From positions 21,802 to 85,801 of the forward strand of contig JBFLYP010000010.1 in the NCBI GenBank assembly GCA_040756575.1: 64,000 nt of DNA, written 5' to 3'. The notes beneath the pieces were generated by a model, which was given only the letters and a program-made list of their open reading frames with translations, was not told where the DNA came from and ran no database searches. Positions 1-8,647 of the stretch are shown one piece after another. Source of the stretch: DTYU01 sp040756575 (lineage in GTDB: Bacteria; Bacillota; Desulfotomaculia; Desulfotomaculales; Ammonificaceae). The position numbers and the translations under genes are program-made. Within the stretch, counting starts at the first letter, position 1, and each line of letters opens with the position of its first letter.

Positions 1-85
1 CAAATGGCCCCTCGCTAACCGATTTCAGACCGGCTGTTGCCGGTGACCCAACGGATGGACGATTAACGCGCCTTCCGGTTGAGGC

Positions 86-202
86 TTACGGGAAGGGGAT
101 GCCCCCGAAGCCCAAGAAGGTGAAGCCTAACATGATCAGGATAACCACTAAGATCAGCGCCCAGGCGCCGGGCAAAAACTGCTGAACTTTCCCTTCAGTC
201 AT
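86..202 (-). CDS. small single-span membrane protein (38 aa)
   Basis: A short reading frame with a strong ribosome-binding site (GGAGGT about 7 nt before ATG). The product has a short polar N-terminus, one hydrophobic segment (about residues 13-31) and a Gly/Phe-rich end (GFGGIPFP). Small one-span proteins with a glycine-rich end occur among Firmicute spore proteins of the YjcZ type, but the resemblance is only compositional. Its hydrophobic core resembles that of the next minus-strand gene (shared VLIML/VILIML pattern), so the two may be a related pair. Function unknown. Confidence 0.6.
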   Translation of the reverse strand: MTEGKVQQFLPGAWALILVVILIMLGFTFLGFGGIPFP

Positions 203-299
203 TCCTTTACCTCCTTTCCCTACTACATCGGGTTCCGGCTACGCCCCGACTTGGGAGCTCCCGCAGGCTTAGCCGGATGTTTCCTTTTTCTGCTAAGCA

Positions 300-596
300 T
301 TATATTCCTAGGACGCGAAACGTGTGAAAAAGACTCAAGAGTAAAGTTAGTTTTAGCACCGAAAAAGCGTGTCCGGTACGGTAAACCCTCCTCCTGCTTG
401 TTGCCGGAAACACTTCTTTGTACGCTTTGGCTGCACGTTTTTGCGGCATTCGGGCCCCTCCTTCCGGTTCCTCGTTGTCGCCACCTTCGCGTCCGGTTTT
501 ACCTTTGCCGAAAGACAACATTATCAGGACGGCGACAAGCACCAGTTGCCAGGCAAAGTTCAGGTTGATTTCCGGATCAGACGGGGTCTCCGGCAT
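300..596 (-). CDS. small membrane protein of unknown function (98 aa)
   Basis: The ATG at 596 is chosen because a GGAG sits about 9 nt upstream; the upstream in-frame TTG abuts that site. The product has an acidic N-terminus, a hydrophobic segment around residues 13-28 (LVLVAVLIML), a charged middle rich in Gly, Glu, Arg and Lys, and a second hydrophobic stretch near the C-terminus. It is divergent from the YbaB-like gene at 782. The hydrophobic core resembles that of the 38-aa protein just downstream. I do not recognise the family; the 3' half could be an accidental read-through. Confidence 0.45.
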   Translation of the reverse strand: MPETPSDPEINLNFAWQLVLVAVLIMLSFGKGKTGREGGDNEEPEGGARMPQKRAAKAYKEVFPATSRRRVYRTGHAFSVLKLTLLLSLFHTFRVLGI

Positions 597-781
597 CAGG
601 CCCAACTCCTTTCCTATTTGGTGAAGCTGTTTTATTTAAAGGAAGCATTTTCGGCGCTTTTTTGGAGTAATATATTCTACTTAGCTAAAATTGTGCTTGA
701 AAGGAAAGCGGTTTTCGAAGAAGATGTAGCGATCCTTTTCGTCTGCGAATATATTGATTAAACCAGAGGAGGTGATCATGT

Positions 782-1075
782 TTGTTTGACGTGGAAGGAA
801 TGGGGAAACTGCTTGGAGAACTCGGCCGGGTTAAGGAGGGTTTGAAAAAGTTGCGGATCGATGTTTCCGAGGGGCCGGTGTCCTTGAGCTTAAACGGGCT
901 CCAGGAGGTGGTCCGGGTTAAGGTGGATGCGCAGGGCGCGGCAAACGTCGCGAGGTTGGAAGCGTGGCTGGGCACGTGTTTTAACAAGGCAATAATCGCA
1001 TCCCGCCAGGCGGCCAAGGAGGAAATCGAAAGGCTAACCGGGTGGAGTATCCCTACGATCCCGGGGCTGATTTAG
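782..1075 (+). CDS. YbaB/EbfC-like nucleoid-associated protein
   Basis: A 97-aa protein with the layout of the YbaB/EbfC family: an N-terminal helix (MGKLLGELGRVKEGLKKL), a central beta section (GPVSLSLNGLQEVVRVKVD) and a C-terminal helix rich in Ala, Lys and Glu. Family members form dimers that bind DNA. The start is TTG at 782, 8 nt after AGGAGGT. An ATG at 778 lies closer to the same site but runs into a stop after three codons, so it is either a decoy or a sign of a one-base change. It is not in the usual dnaX-ybaB-recR context, so it is probably a paralog. The 1094 gene follows 18 nt later and is probably cotranscribed. Confidence 0.6.
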   Translation: MFDVEGMGKLLGELGRVKEGLKKLRIDVSEGPVSLSLNGLQEVVRVKVDAQGAANVARLEAWLGTCFNKAIIASRQAAKEEIERLTGWSIPTIPGLI

Positions 1076-1093
1076 TTTTGCGGAGGTGCAAAG

Positions 1094-1618
1094 ATGAACC
1101 GGGCTTGCACTGAGGCGGACGCCAGGCAGGAACCGCGCCAGTTGTTATGGGATTTGCTACAACTGTATTTACGCGGCGACTTCACCGCACAGAGACTGTT
1201 ATTATTTCTTAGCCTTCTGAACGTTTTCGGTGTAATCGAGCTTGTCGGCCGGTGCCCTAACGGCGGCGAAGGGCAGTTTCTCAACCGGCTGTTAGGTTTG
1301 GTCAGATCTTTCGGCGAAGGTGCAAGGTCCACTGATGAAGATGCAACCCGGGGCGGGCCCCGGAGGGCAGAAGGAGCTTCTGTTTCAGGCGGCAAAGAGG
1401 GGCTGCAGGCGTTAACGGCGCTGTTAAGCAACCCGGATGTCCTTCAGATGGTCTTCAAGCTGCTGCAGTGGTGGGGCGGTACTCAATCTCCTGCTTCCAG
1501 GGAACCTGACGGCAGCCTGAAACAAAGACCGCCTGCACGGAGTGGCCGGAGGCCGGAAGTGATTTACTGGAATTTTGGCCGGAACACCCCGGGTAAGGGC
1601 AAAGGCAACTCGCGGTAA
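1094..1618 (+). CDS. hypothetical protein (174 aa) downstream of the YbaB-like gene
   Basis: The frame has a good GGAGGT site 7 nt before ATG and follows the YbaB-like gene closely, which supports it as real. The N-terminal 65 residues are helical with a hydrophobic stretch (about 33-52, LLLFLSLLNVFGVIELVG). Residues 75-105 are Gly/Arg/Ser-rich and look disordered. A second helical, hydrophobic section (LLSNPDVLQMVFKLLQWW) precedes a basic, Pro/Arg/Gly-rich tail. No family recognised. The alternation of helices and low-complexity linkers suggests a structural or peripheral membrane protein. Confidence 0.55.
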   Translation: MNRACTEADARQEPRQLLWDLLQLYLRGDFTAQRLLLFLSLLNVFGVIELVGRCPNGGEGQFLNRLLGLVRSFGEGARSTDEDATRGGPRRAEGASVSGGKEGLQALTALLSNPDVLQMVFKLLQWWGGTQSPASREPDGSLKQRPPARSGRRPEVIYWNFGRNTPGKGKGNSR

Positions 1619-1659
1619 TTTGCTTCTGATCCGTTGCATCGGAGTTTATAGAGAAGCCT

Positions 1660-2382
1660 TCAGTTGCTGCGGTTCCTTCCCAAATACGCGGCATAGAGAC
1701 TGCTGCTTTCGGCAAGTTCCTCGGGAATGCCGGAGAAGGTTATACGTCCCTGTTCAAGAACAAGCGCGCGGTCTGCGATTCGAAGTGCGGCCCGCGCGTT
1801 TTGTTCTACCAGGATAATGGTATGTCCCTGCTCCTTCAGGCTGCGAATGGTTTGCATTATTTCGCGGACTACCAGGGGGGCGAGGCCGATAGAGGGTTCG
1901 TCCATAAGCAAGAGCTTCGGTTTCGCCATTAATCCCCGCCCGATCGCGAGCATTTGCTGCAGTCCCCCGCTCAGGGTGTAGGCGGGAAGGTTCAACTTTT
2001 CTTTTAAAGCAGGAAAGAGGTTCAGTACGTTTTCCAGATCATGACGGAGGGATCTTTTGTCCCTGCGGTAACGGTAGAAAGCCCCCAAGACAAGGTTATC
2101 GCGTACATTGAGTGTAGGAAACAACCGTCTGTTTTCGGGGACTAAACTAATCCCTGTTCTTACGATCGCTTCCGGGGATAAACCATGTAAAGGTTTTCCG
2201 TCAAAAACGATTTCCCCACTTGCCGGCGGGTATAGGCCGGCAACGGCACCAAGCAGCGTACTTTTTCCGGCACCGTTGGCCCCTAAGATTACCACCACTT
2301 CGCCGGGGTTGACCGAGAAGGAGACACCAGAGAGCGCCTGAATATGTCCGCGGTAAACGACGAGGTCCCCGATGCTCAGCAC
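1660..2382 (-). CDS. livF: branched-chain amino acid ABC transporter ATP-binding protein LivF
   Basis: One of two cytoplasmic ATPases of a high-affinity branched-chain amino acid (LIV/HAAT) importer. Walker A GANGAGKS is at about residues 34-41, the signature LSGGLQQ at 137-143 and Walker B LLLMDEP at 157-163. Its 240 aa is the usual LivF length. The GTG start overlaps the livG stop by 7 bp, which implies translational coupling. It is the last gene of livH-M-G-F. The Glu usually seen in the signature (LSGGEQQ) is Leu here, which is tolerated in some homologs. Substrate specificity cannot be read from the ATPase. Confidence 0.93.
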   Translation of the reverse strand: MLSIGDLVVYRGHIQALSGVSFSVNPGEVVVILGANGAGKSTLLGAVAGLYPPASGEIVFDGKPLHGLSPEAIVRTGISLVPENRRLFPTLNVRDNLVLGAFYRYRRDKRSLRHDLENVLNLFPALKEKLNLPAYTLSGGLQQMLAIGRGLMAKPKLLLMDEPSIGLAPLVVREIMQTIRSLKEQGHTIILVEQNARAALRIADRALVLEQGRITFSGIPEELAESSSLYAAYLGRNRSN

Positions 2383-3143
2383 GCTTCTTCCTCCTCTTCT
2401 CCCAGGTATGCGGCAATCACTTCCGGATTCCGCTGAATTTCTGCAGGGGTGCCTGTGGCTATTACCGTACCGAAGTTCAATACGACCAGCCGGTCGGCAA
2501 CGTCCATAACCGTATCCATGTCGTGTTCTACTAAAACCAGGGTGTTCCCATTGCCTTGGAGTGTTCGAAGAAAACGGGCGAGTTCCCGGGACTCCGTAAA
2601 GTTGAGGCCGGCAGCCGGCTCGTCAAGGAGGAGAATTTCCGGCTCCGAAGCAAGACTCCGGGCTATTTCTAAAAGGCGTTGTTGCCCGAAGGGAAGGTTG
2701 CTGGCCGACATGTCTGCCTTGTCGGCCAGGCCGAGCTGTTCGAGAATTACCAAAGCCTTCCGGTAAAGCTCGCGATCTTCCCTGGTTATCCCCGGACGCC
2801 GGAAGATGCTGCGGCAGAAACCGGTACGGCCGAGGCGGTAGGCACCCATCATCACGTTTTCCGCAACTGTTAAGTTGGTAAACAGCTCGAGGTTTTGGAA
2901 GGTACGACTTATGCCGAGGGCTGCGATCTGGAACGGTTTCATCCCGTTGATACGACGGCCTTTAAATAGGGTTTCCCCTTCGTGGGGTTGCAGCATACCG
3001 GTTATAAGGTTAAAAACCGTTGTCTTTCCCGCGCCGTTCGGACCTATCAGCGCCAGGATTTCACCGCCGTTTACCTCAAATGTCACCCGGTTAACCGCGA
3101 CAAGACCGCCAAAGCGTTTCGTCAACCCGTTTACCTGGAGCAT
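2376..3143 (-). CDS. livG: branched-chain amino acid ABC transporter ATP-binding protein LivG
   Basis: The second ATPase of the LIV importer, 255 aa. Walker A GPNGAGKT is at about 34-41, the family-typical degenerate signature (PFGQQR, about 151-156) precedes Walker B ILLLDEP near 170-176, and an H-loop motif (LVLVEHDMD) follows. It would pair with LivF under the LivH/LivM membrane subunits. It overlaps both neighbours (livM stop at 3131, livF start at 2382), so the three genes form one tightly coupled unit. The acidic Glu-rich tail is short and not diagnostic. Confidence 0.93.
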   Translation of the reverse strand: MLQVNGLTKRFGGLVAVNRVTFEVNGGEILALIGPNGAGKTTVFNLITGMLQPHEGETLFKGRRINGMKPFQIAALGISRTFQNLELFTNLTVAENVMMGAYRLGRTGFCRSIFRRPGITREDRELYRKALVILEQLGLADKADMSASNLPFGQQRLLEIARSLASEPEILLLDEPAAGLNFTESRELARFLRTLQGNGNTLVLVEHDMDTVMDVADRLVVLNFGTVIATGTPAEIQRNPEVIAAYLGEEEEEAC

Positions 3144-4117
3144 AATTCTTTCCTCGTTTTCTCTTTTAGCCGCGTCAGGTTTTTGGGCACAAGGATTCCT
3201 TGCGGCCGGAAAAGCATAATAAGAACGAAGATGATGCCGAAAAAAATGATTTCACATTCCCCGCCGGCATCGGGCAAGACCATTGGCACCGCCCACCTCA
3301 GCAGTTCGGTCAATCCCACGATTATGGCAGCCCCTAAAACCGGACCCCAGAGGGTGCCCAGCCCCCCTACGACCACCATCAGAGCGAACTCAATCGAGGT
3401 GGTAAACCCGAAAGGAGAAGGGCTGATAAAGGTCACCCAGAATGCGTAGAGGCTTCCTGCCAACCCCGCGAGAAGGGCGCTCAGCGCGAATGCCTGCGTT
3501 TTCAGGGTGGCAGTATCGATACCCGCGGCCTGTGCAGCCTTTTCGCTTGTATGGATGGCCCGGAAGGCCCGCCCGATGGGTGATCTTGTAAGGTTCGCCA
3601 TACCAAGTACCGTAAGCCCCAGCATGAACCAAACCAGGCAGTAGTACTCCCAATCCTGGTCTAAGACAAGGGGGCCGATATTGAGGTACGGGATTCCCGC
3701 CAGGCCTGACGGGCCTCCGGTCAGCCCGGTAAAGTCTTTAAAAAGGGTGAAGACGAGGATGCCGAAGCCCAGGGTGGTCAAGGCAAGGTAGTGTTCCCGG
3801 AGCCGCAGAATGGATCGGCCGATTACGGCTGCTACTAAAGCAGGGAGGAAGGGCGCCGCTAAGAGGCAAAGAAGAGGAGGCCATTGGCACCGTGTCGCCA
3901 GTACGGCGGCGGTGTACGCCCCGAGACCGTAGAAAGCGGCATGTCCGAAAGATACCTGACCGGCATAGCCCATTAAGATGCCGAGACCCTGAGTAACGAT
4001 CGAATATAGGCCGATAAAGATCAAGATGCCCAATAAATAAGTGCTCCGTATTAAAAATGGGAGGCAGAAAACTATACCGATAATGATTAACCAGCACCAA
4101 CTTTTCCGCGAAACCAA
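3131..4117 (-). CDS. livM: branched-chain amino acid ABC transporter permease LivM
   Basis: A polytopic membrane protein of about 328 aa with LivM signatures: GYAGQVSFGHAAFYGLGAY near the N-terminus, GPSGLAGIP in the middle and a GPVLGAA motif late. I place the start at TTG 4117 because the AAGGAG site lies 9 nt upstream; the in-frame ATG at 4126 touches that site with no spacing. It forms the permease heterodimer with LivH. It overlaps livG by 13 bp. About 200 nt separate it from livH, a gap in which I see no gene. Confidence 0.9.
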   Translation of the reverse strand: MVSRKSWCWLIIIGIVFCLPFLIRSTYLLGILIFIGLYSIVTQGLGILMGYAGQVSFGHAAFYGLGAYTAAVLATRCQWPPLLCLLAAPFLPALVAAVIGRSILRLREHYLALTTLGFGILVFTLFKDFTGLTGGPSGLAGIPYLNIGPLVLDQDWEYYCLVWFMLGLTVLGMANLTRSPIGRAFRAIHTSEKAAQAAGIDTATLKTQAFALSALLAGLAGSLYAFWVTFISPSPFGFTTSIEFALMVVVGGLGTLWGPVLGAAIIVGLTELLRWAVPMVLPDAGGECEIIFFGIIFVLIMLFRPQGILVPKNLTRLKEKTRKELCSR

Positions 4118-4317
4118 GGAACCCATCTCCTTGAACCGTTTAAAAAACCGCTATCAGCCCACCACTCGCTGCTGTTATCTTTGTATGGCGGAGAGCTTCT
4201 CTTATAGCTTAGCACCAGCCTAAACGCCTCGAGAAAGCGTTTAACTGAGTGCCGGCCTAAAACTTGTGTGTCACATAGGATCGGTTTTTCGGGAAGTCAG
4301 GGTTTTGCAGCAATCTA

Positions 4318-5196
4318 TTATCCGCCGTTTTTCGAGGAGCCTAAAATACCTGTCGGCCGGGTGAGAAGAACGATAATCATTACCGCCATAGCAATGGCAT
4401 CCTTCAAACCTGAGGAAACGGTACCGGCGGCAAATGATTCGATGATACCTAAAAGCACCCCGCCGACAATGGCTCCGGTTGCGCTTGTCACGCCGCCGAG
4501 GATAGCTGCCACAAAACCCTTAAGCCCCAACATGAATCCCATGTCATAAGTGGCCATGGTTACCGGGGTGATAAATATGCCCGCGAGAGCAGCGATACCG
4601 CCGCTGAAGCTGAAAGCAAAAAGCGACAACCGGCCGGGGTTTATCCCGACGAGCTGCGCAGCGGTACGGTTAATCATCGCGGCCCGTACCGCTTTTCCGG
4701 TAAAGGTAAAGTCGAAAAAAGCGAAAAGAGCTAAGACCGCGAGTACGGCGAACCCTAAAATTAAGAGACTTTGGGGAACGATGACGGCCCCCAAAAAGTG
4801 AATCGGTGCAGCACTTAGAAACGGGGGTAGGGTATAGGGGTGCGTCCTCCAGATGAGAAGTGCCGCACCCCTTATCGCGATTGCGGCGCCGATGGTGATA
4901 ATTATCAGGGTCAGGACGGAGGCCTTCCGTGCAGGGTAAATGATTGTTCTCTCCATTAGACCGCCGATGACGCCGGCGAGTATCACCGCTACCGGGTACG
5001 CCAAAAGAGCAGGGCACCCCGCTTCCCGGAAGGTTACTGCGGTCAAGGCACCGATGGTCACAAATTCCCCGATAGCCAGGTTAAAGATCCCTGTAATATT
5101 GAAAGTGACGACCAGGGATAACGCTATTAGAGCGTAGATGCTGCCTAAAGTGAGCCCTGTTATAAGATACTGGATATACTGGCTCTCGGTACCCAA
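4318..5196 (-). CDS. livH: branched-chain amino acid ABC transporter permease LivH
   Basis: A 292-aa polytopic permease with LivH motifs: GLTLGSIYALIALSLVV at the N-terminus, FNLAIGEFVTIGALTAV, RAAMINRTAAQLVGIN in the middle and AAILGGVTSATGAIVGG near the C-terminus. The start is TTG at 5196, 7-8 nt after GGAGGAG. That ribosome-binding site is the 3' end of the structured repeat element at 5203-5560, which is unusual. livH is the first gene of livH-M-G-F, and the binding-protein gene livK lies upstream on the same strand beyond the repeat. Confidence 0.93.
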   Translation of the reverse strand: MGTESQYIQYLITGLTLGSIYALIALSLVVTFNITGIFNLAIGEFVTIGALTAVTFREAGCPALLAYPVAVILAGVIGGLMERTIIYPARKASVLTLIIITIGAAIAIRGAALLIWRTHPYTLPPFLSAAPIHFLGAVIVPQSLLILGFAVLAVLALFAFFDFTFTGKAVRAAMINRTAAQLVGINPGRLSLFAFSFSGGIAALAGIFITPVTMATYDMGFMLGLKGFVAAILGGVTSATGAIVGGVLLGIIESFAAGTVSSGLKDAIAMAVMIIVLLTRPTGILGSSKNGG

Positions 5197-5202
5197 TAGT
5201 TA

Positions 5203-5560
5203 CTCCTCCGAGAATAGTGCTTCTTCCGTGGGGCGCGGCGATGAGCTTTACCCTGCTTCGTCAGGCTCGCCGGCCGAATCCTCACGTACTCCCATGTACG
5301 CTCCGGTTCGGCCGGCTTCGCCTTGCTCGCATTGTTCGCTCCTCACCGCGTTCTGTTTATGTTACACTACCGTATCTCAGCAACCAGCTTACGGGTCTAT
5401 TCGCCCCATTTTCATTCTTAACCATGCCTTTCGCTGCGCTCAGGCACAAAACGTTATGAAAATCCGTGTTCATCCGTGGTTTATTCCCTTTCTCTGTCTC
5501 CTGCTCCTAACGTAGAACGTAGAACGTAGAACGTCGCACGTAGAACGATTTTCAGATTTC
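5203..5560 (-). repeat. dispersed structured repeat, full copy A (upstream of livH)
   Basis: Read on the minus strand, the element has two modules. The 5' module (5427-5560) begins with a 7-nt-period array (AACGTAG-type units). The 3' module (5203-5420) has a strong stem, CGGCCGAA at 5271-5278 pairing with TTCGGCCG at 5307-5314, closing over a conserved core with an inner GTAC/GTAC hairpin. The element ends in GGAGGAG, which acts as the livH ribosome-binding site. Related copies lie at 29131, 55207, 55441, 59390, 61055 and 63650. It separates livK from livH in operon orientation. Short frames seen in it on the plus strand are not genes. Confidence 0.75.
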
Positions 5561-5642
5561 TACTGGTGCGGGCCTTCCGCCGCATGATGGGCTCCTCCCG
5601 GGAGACCGCTGTAAAAAGTTCGGTAGTTTCTGTAACAGTTTC

Positions 5643-6830
5643 CTATAGCTCCAGCAAGTGCCACTTACCTTCCTTGATCTCGATCAGCACCATCGAGTCC
5701 TCGCCGAGACCGTTGTGATCTTGAGGCGAAAGGTTGAAGACTCCGCTTATGCCTGCATAACCAGTAATCTTTTCCAGAGCATCCCGAATCTTAGCACGGT
5801 CGGGCCCTGCCTGCTCGATGGCCTTAACTGCTAAGTTGAATGCGTCGTGGGCATGGCCGCCGAAGGTGCTGGGCCGGGCTTTGTATTCTTTCTGGTAGTC
5901 ATCGATGTATTTGAGCAAGACGTCCTTTTGCGGGTCGCTGTCCGGAAGCTGCTCGGCGACCAGGAGCTTACCCATGGGCGCAATCACGCCGTTAGCCGCG
6001 TCTCCGGCAAGTTCAAGGAACTTCTTGTTGCCGATACCGTGCGTTTGGATAAGCGGCATGTTGATGCCGAGATCTCTGAAGTTCTTCGTTACGATCGAGG
6101 CCGCAGGGGGAATCGCCCAAACCACAGTGGCCTTTGCCTTTGACGCCTTGACCTTGGCAAGCTGCGCCGTCATGTCTTTGTCTTCCGCCTCAAACTTTTC
6201 CTTGACAACAATATTAATCCCGTGTGCTTGAGCCGCTTCGACAAAATTTTGCAGGCCGGAATCACCGAAGGCGTTGTTGACCGACAGGAAAGCGACGTCC
6301 TTAATCCCTTTACCAACAAGGTATTTCACCATTTTATTGGCTACGATGATGTCGCTTTGCGCGGTCTTGAAGACCCATTTCCTTTCTTCGACCGGGGTAA
6401 CGATCTTGGCCGATGCGGCCATGGAGATCATCGGCACCTTGGCCTTCGTGACAATATCCACAATGGCCAGCGAGGTGCTGCTCTGGGAACAACCGAGGAT
6501 GGCGAGGACTTTGTCCTCGTCGATCAATCTCCTCGCTCCTAAAACCGTTTCGGTTTCGAGGCTCTTGTTGTCAAGAATGATAAGTTTAACCGGATGTCCG
6601 TTGATGCCCCCCCTGGCGTTGAGTTCCTTCTCGAGCATCTTCAAGGTGTCTCTTTCCGGTTCGCCGAGGGAGGCTGCCGGACCGCTTGCATCAACGATGG
6701 CGCCGATCTTGTACGGCTCTTTTACCGGTTCTGTTCCTGCTCCCGGCGCGGCGGTTTCCTTCTTTCCACAACCGGCGGTGAAAACCAAAAATGCAAACAA
6801 AGAGACAAAAATCAAGCTCCGCCTGAGCAT
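5643..6830 (-). CDS. livK: ABC transporter substrate-binding lipoprotein, LivK family
   Basis: A 395-aa extracytoplasmic binding protein of the periplasmic-binding fold type I amino acid family. The N-terminal signal ends in a lipobox (FTAGC, Cys about residue 21), so it is a membrane-anchored lipoprotein. Family motifs include IGAIVDASGPAASLGEPER, GGINGHPVKLII, ILGCSQSS and HAHDAFNLAVKAIEQAG. It would deliver ligand to LivH/LivM. A G-rich ribosome-binding site precedes ATG. It lies upstream of livH on the same strand but is separated by the repeat element, so it may be transcribed separately at higher level. The ligand could be a branched-chain amino acid or another small acid or amide. Confidence 0.92.
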   Translation of the reverse strand: MLRRSLIFVSLFAFLVFTAGCGKKETAAPGAGTEPVKEPYKIGAIVDASGPAASLGEPERDTLKMLEKELNARGGINGHPVKLIILDNKSLETETVLGARRLIDEDKVLAILGCSQSSTSLAIVDIVTKAKVPMISMAASAKIVTPVEERKWVFKTAQSDIIVANKMVKYLVGKGIKDVAFLSVNNAFGDSGLQNFVEAAQAHGINIVVKEKFEAEDKDMTAQLAKVKASKAKATVVWAIPPAASIVTKNFRDLGINMPLIQTHGIGNKKFLELAGDAANGVIAPMGKLLVAEQLPDSDPQKDVLLKYIDDYQKEYKARPSTFGGHAHDAFNLAVKAIEQAGPDRAKIRDALEKITGYAGISGVFNLSPQDHNGLGEDSMVLIEIKEGKWHLLEL

Positions 6831-7265
6831 TCACTCTTCCCCTCCCCCATGAAGTACTCTCAAGCTGCAGGTAATTTTTTCAGGCCACCTGAACTTTTGT
6901 TTTCCCAGCGCGGCTCATTCCAAATCCAACCCTTTTTCACCCTCCTTCGGCACACACAACCCTACCCTTCCTTTAACGTCAAATTTAACACGCCGGAAAA
7001 AGAAAAACAAGAAAAACTTGTCTCACTTTGCCTGTATTAAACTATCCTTCCTGCCAAAGCAGCAGAGTGTTGCTCTCCGGCGAATAACTACCGCAGTATA
7101 TGGCGAAGATAGGGAAGATGTCCGACGTTCGCCATTCGAAGTTCGAAGACAAAATCTATCGAAGGTACACAGATACGGTACAACTGCAACAAGACCGTTT
7201 TAACTCTCCGCTGGTGACGCCGCAGGTGTCATAACGGTCTTCTAAAATCTACCGCTCAAATTCGG
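6831..7265. other. intergenic region between livK and ydcZ-like gene
   Basis: No convincing gene is visible. It holds the divergent upstream regions of livK and the DMT-type gene. A short heptad-like array (ACGTTCG CCATTCG AAGTTCG) sits at about 7124-7150. A segment near 7208-7243 resembles one near 43259-43292 (GACGCCGCAGGTG versus GACGCCGGAGGTG, followed by AACGGTCTT versus AACGATCTT). Confidence 0.5.
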
Positions 7266-7718
7266 GTGATCGGTGTGCTCGGTTTGCGCTTGTTTTCTTT
7301 GCTTGTGGCTGCCTCTTCCGGTGCGGTCATGGCGGTTCAGGGTTCGGTTAATGCACTTCTCGGCAAGATCAGCGGCCTTTGGGAAGCCACGTTTATTGTT
7401 CATGCAGTGGGAACTGCTTTTGCAGGATTGTTGGTCTTGTGTTTGGGCTGCGGCGGTTTTTTGCGCCTCGGGAAGGCCCCCTGGTATGCCTGGACAGGCG
7501 GGGTTCTCGGGGTTCTTATCATTTATGGAGTAGCCCGGAGCATTCCAAAGGTGGGAGTGGCTCCTGCAACCACGGCCATTATCATCGGGCAGGTGCTGAC
7601 CGCAACAATCATCGACCACTTTGGTCTCTTCGGGATGACAAGGCTACCGTTTACCTGGTGGCGGATTATCGGGTGCCTGCTTCTCGCCGCGGGCGCCTGG
7701 TTCTTGCTCAAAAAATGA
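7266..7718 (+). CDS. DMT-superfamily transporter, YdcZ (DUF606) family
   Basis: A 150-aa hydrophobic protein with about five membrane segments. It has the YdcZ/DUF606 features GAVMAVQGSVNALLGK near the N-terminus, PWYAWTGGVLGV in the middle and ATTAIIIGQVLTATIIDHFGLFG, ending WWRIIGCLLLAAGAWFLLKK. The family has a half-size DMT topology and presumably works as a dimer; substrates are mostly unknown. The GTG start at 7266 has no clear ribosome-binding site and could be a few codons off. It converges with the ZIP transporter gene, whose stop lies 19 nt away. Confidence 0.8.
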   Translation: MIGVLGLRLFSLLVAASSGAVMAVQGSVNALLGKISGLWEATFIVHAVGTAFAGLLVLCLGCGGFLRLGKAPWYAWTGGVLGVLIIYGVARSIPKVGVAPATTAIIIGQVLTATIIDHFGLFGMTRLPFTWWRIIGCLLLAAGAWFLLKK

Positions 7719-7736
7719 TGCGCTCCGTAATTCGGC

Positions 7737-8462
7737 CTATAACAACAGGATAATAATTAGCAGGCCGGTAATAAACCCTGCGGTGCCCCTTTGCTTTATC
7801 ATCCGGGGTAATAATTCTTTAACAATGATATATGCCATCGCACCGGCAGCGAGGGCTAACATGGCAGGGATGAGGCGGGGTTCCCATTTCGCGAGACCTA
7901 GGCCGGCGAGCGTGCCTGCAGGGGTAACCAGGGAAAGCAGTGCATTCAGCGCAATAATTCCCGCTGGATTTAATCCGCCGAGGAGCAGAGGTGCAGCGTT
8001 CACCAGTCCTTCCGGCAGGTTGTGTATTCCGATTGCCGCAGCAAGGAAGATACCGAGGTCAGCGGTGACTGCGCCGCCGGTACCGATCGCCATGCCTTCG
8101 GGGAAGTCGTGAAGTGCGATGCCAAAAAAAAGCAGCCATCCAAGACGCCTGTAGGACGCAGCCTGGTCTGTGAGTGGGGGTTTGAGGATCATGTCGGCTG
8201 CAAAAAGCAGTGCGGTTCCTGCCAAACCGCCGGATAGCGATGCAGACATCCCCCCGAGCTTGATCGAGGCGGGTAGAAGTTCAAGGACTATTACTCCGCT
8301 CATCACGCCTGCTGCGAAGCCGGTCAGAAAAGGCATTGCCCGGTGAATGGGCAGGAAAAGGGCCAGCACCGCGCCGAGGAAGGTACCTGCACCGGACAGT
8401 AAGCTGAGCCCGAGCAAAACGGAAATAGAGGAATCTGAAGGGACATTATGGAGGGCAAACAC
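7737..8462 (-). CDS. ZIP family metal transporter
   Basis: A 241-aa membrane protein with the two ZIP metal-site motifs in predicted helices IV and V: HDFPEGMAIG and HNLPEGL. Eight hydrophobic segments fit the family topology. ZIP proteins move Zn2+ and sometimes Fe2+ or Mn2+ into the cytoplasm. The GTG start follows GAGGTGAG by 5-6 nt. It is divergent from ispE with about 185 nt between. The exact metal cannot be assigned. Confidence 0.88.
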   Translation of the reverse strand: MFALHNVPSDSSISVLLGLSLLSGAGTFLGAVLALFLPIHRAMPFLTGFAAGVMSGVIVLELLPASIKLGGMSASLSGGLAGTALLFAADMILKPPLTDQAASYRRLGWLLFFGIALHDFPEGMAIGTGGAVTADLGIFLAAAIGIHNLPEGLVNAAPLLLGGLNPAGIIALNALLSLVTPAGTLAGLGLAKWEPRLIPAMLALAAGAMAYIIVKELLPRMIKQRGTAGFITGLLIIILLL

Positions 8463-8647
8463 GCACTCACCTCAATTGCAATCTCACACTTGCGTCCCGA
8501 TCGTCTGCCGGTTTGTTCCGTGATAATTCCCTTTTTTCAACCTGTAAACTGCCAACCTCTCATCTCCTAATGCGCATCTTGCTCTCGGTTAGCTTTTTGT
8601 GTAAAGTTATGAAAAAGCGGCCGATTGTATGCGGCGGGGGGCGTCGT

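Noticed and set aside
5217..5459. small hypothetical proteins within the dispersed repeat (also at 55244-55687 minus and 63654-63899 minus)
   Set aside because: Frames run antisense through the structured element; changes between copies preserve stems, not codons.
7208..7243. weak similarity to 43259-43292
   Set aside because: Only about 30 nt with gaps; not enough to call a repeat family.
8513..8647. N-terminal extension of IspE
   Set aside because: The extra 45 residues have no family counterpart; GTG 8648 gives the expected N-terminus.
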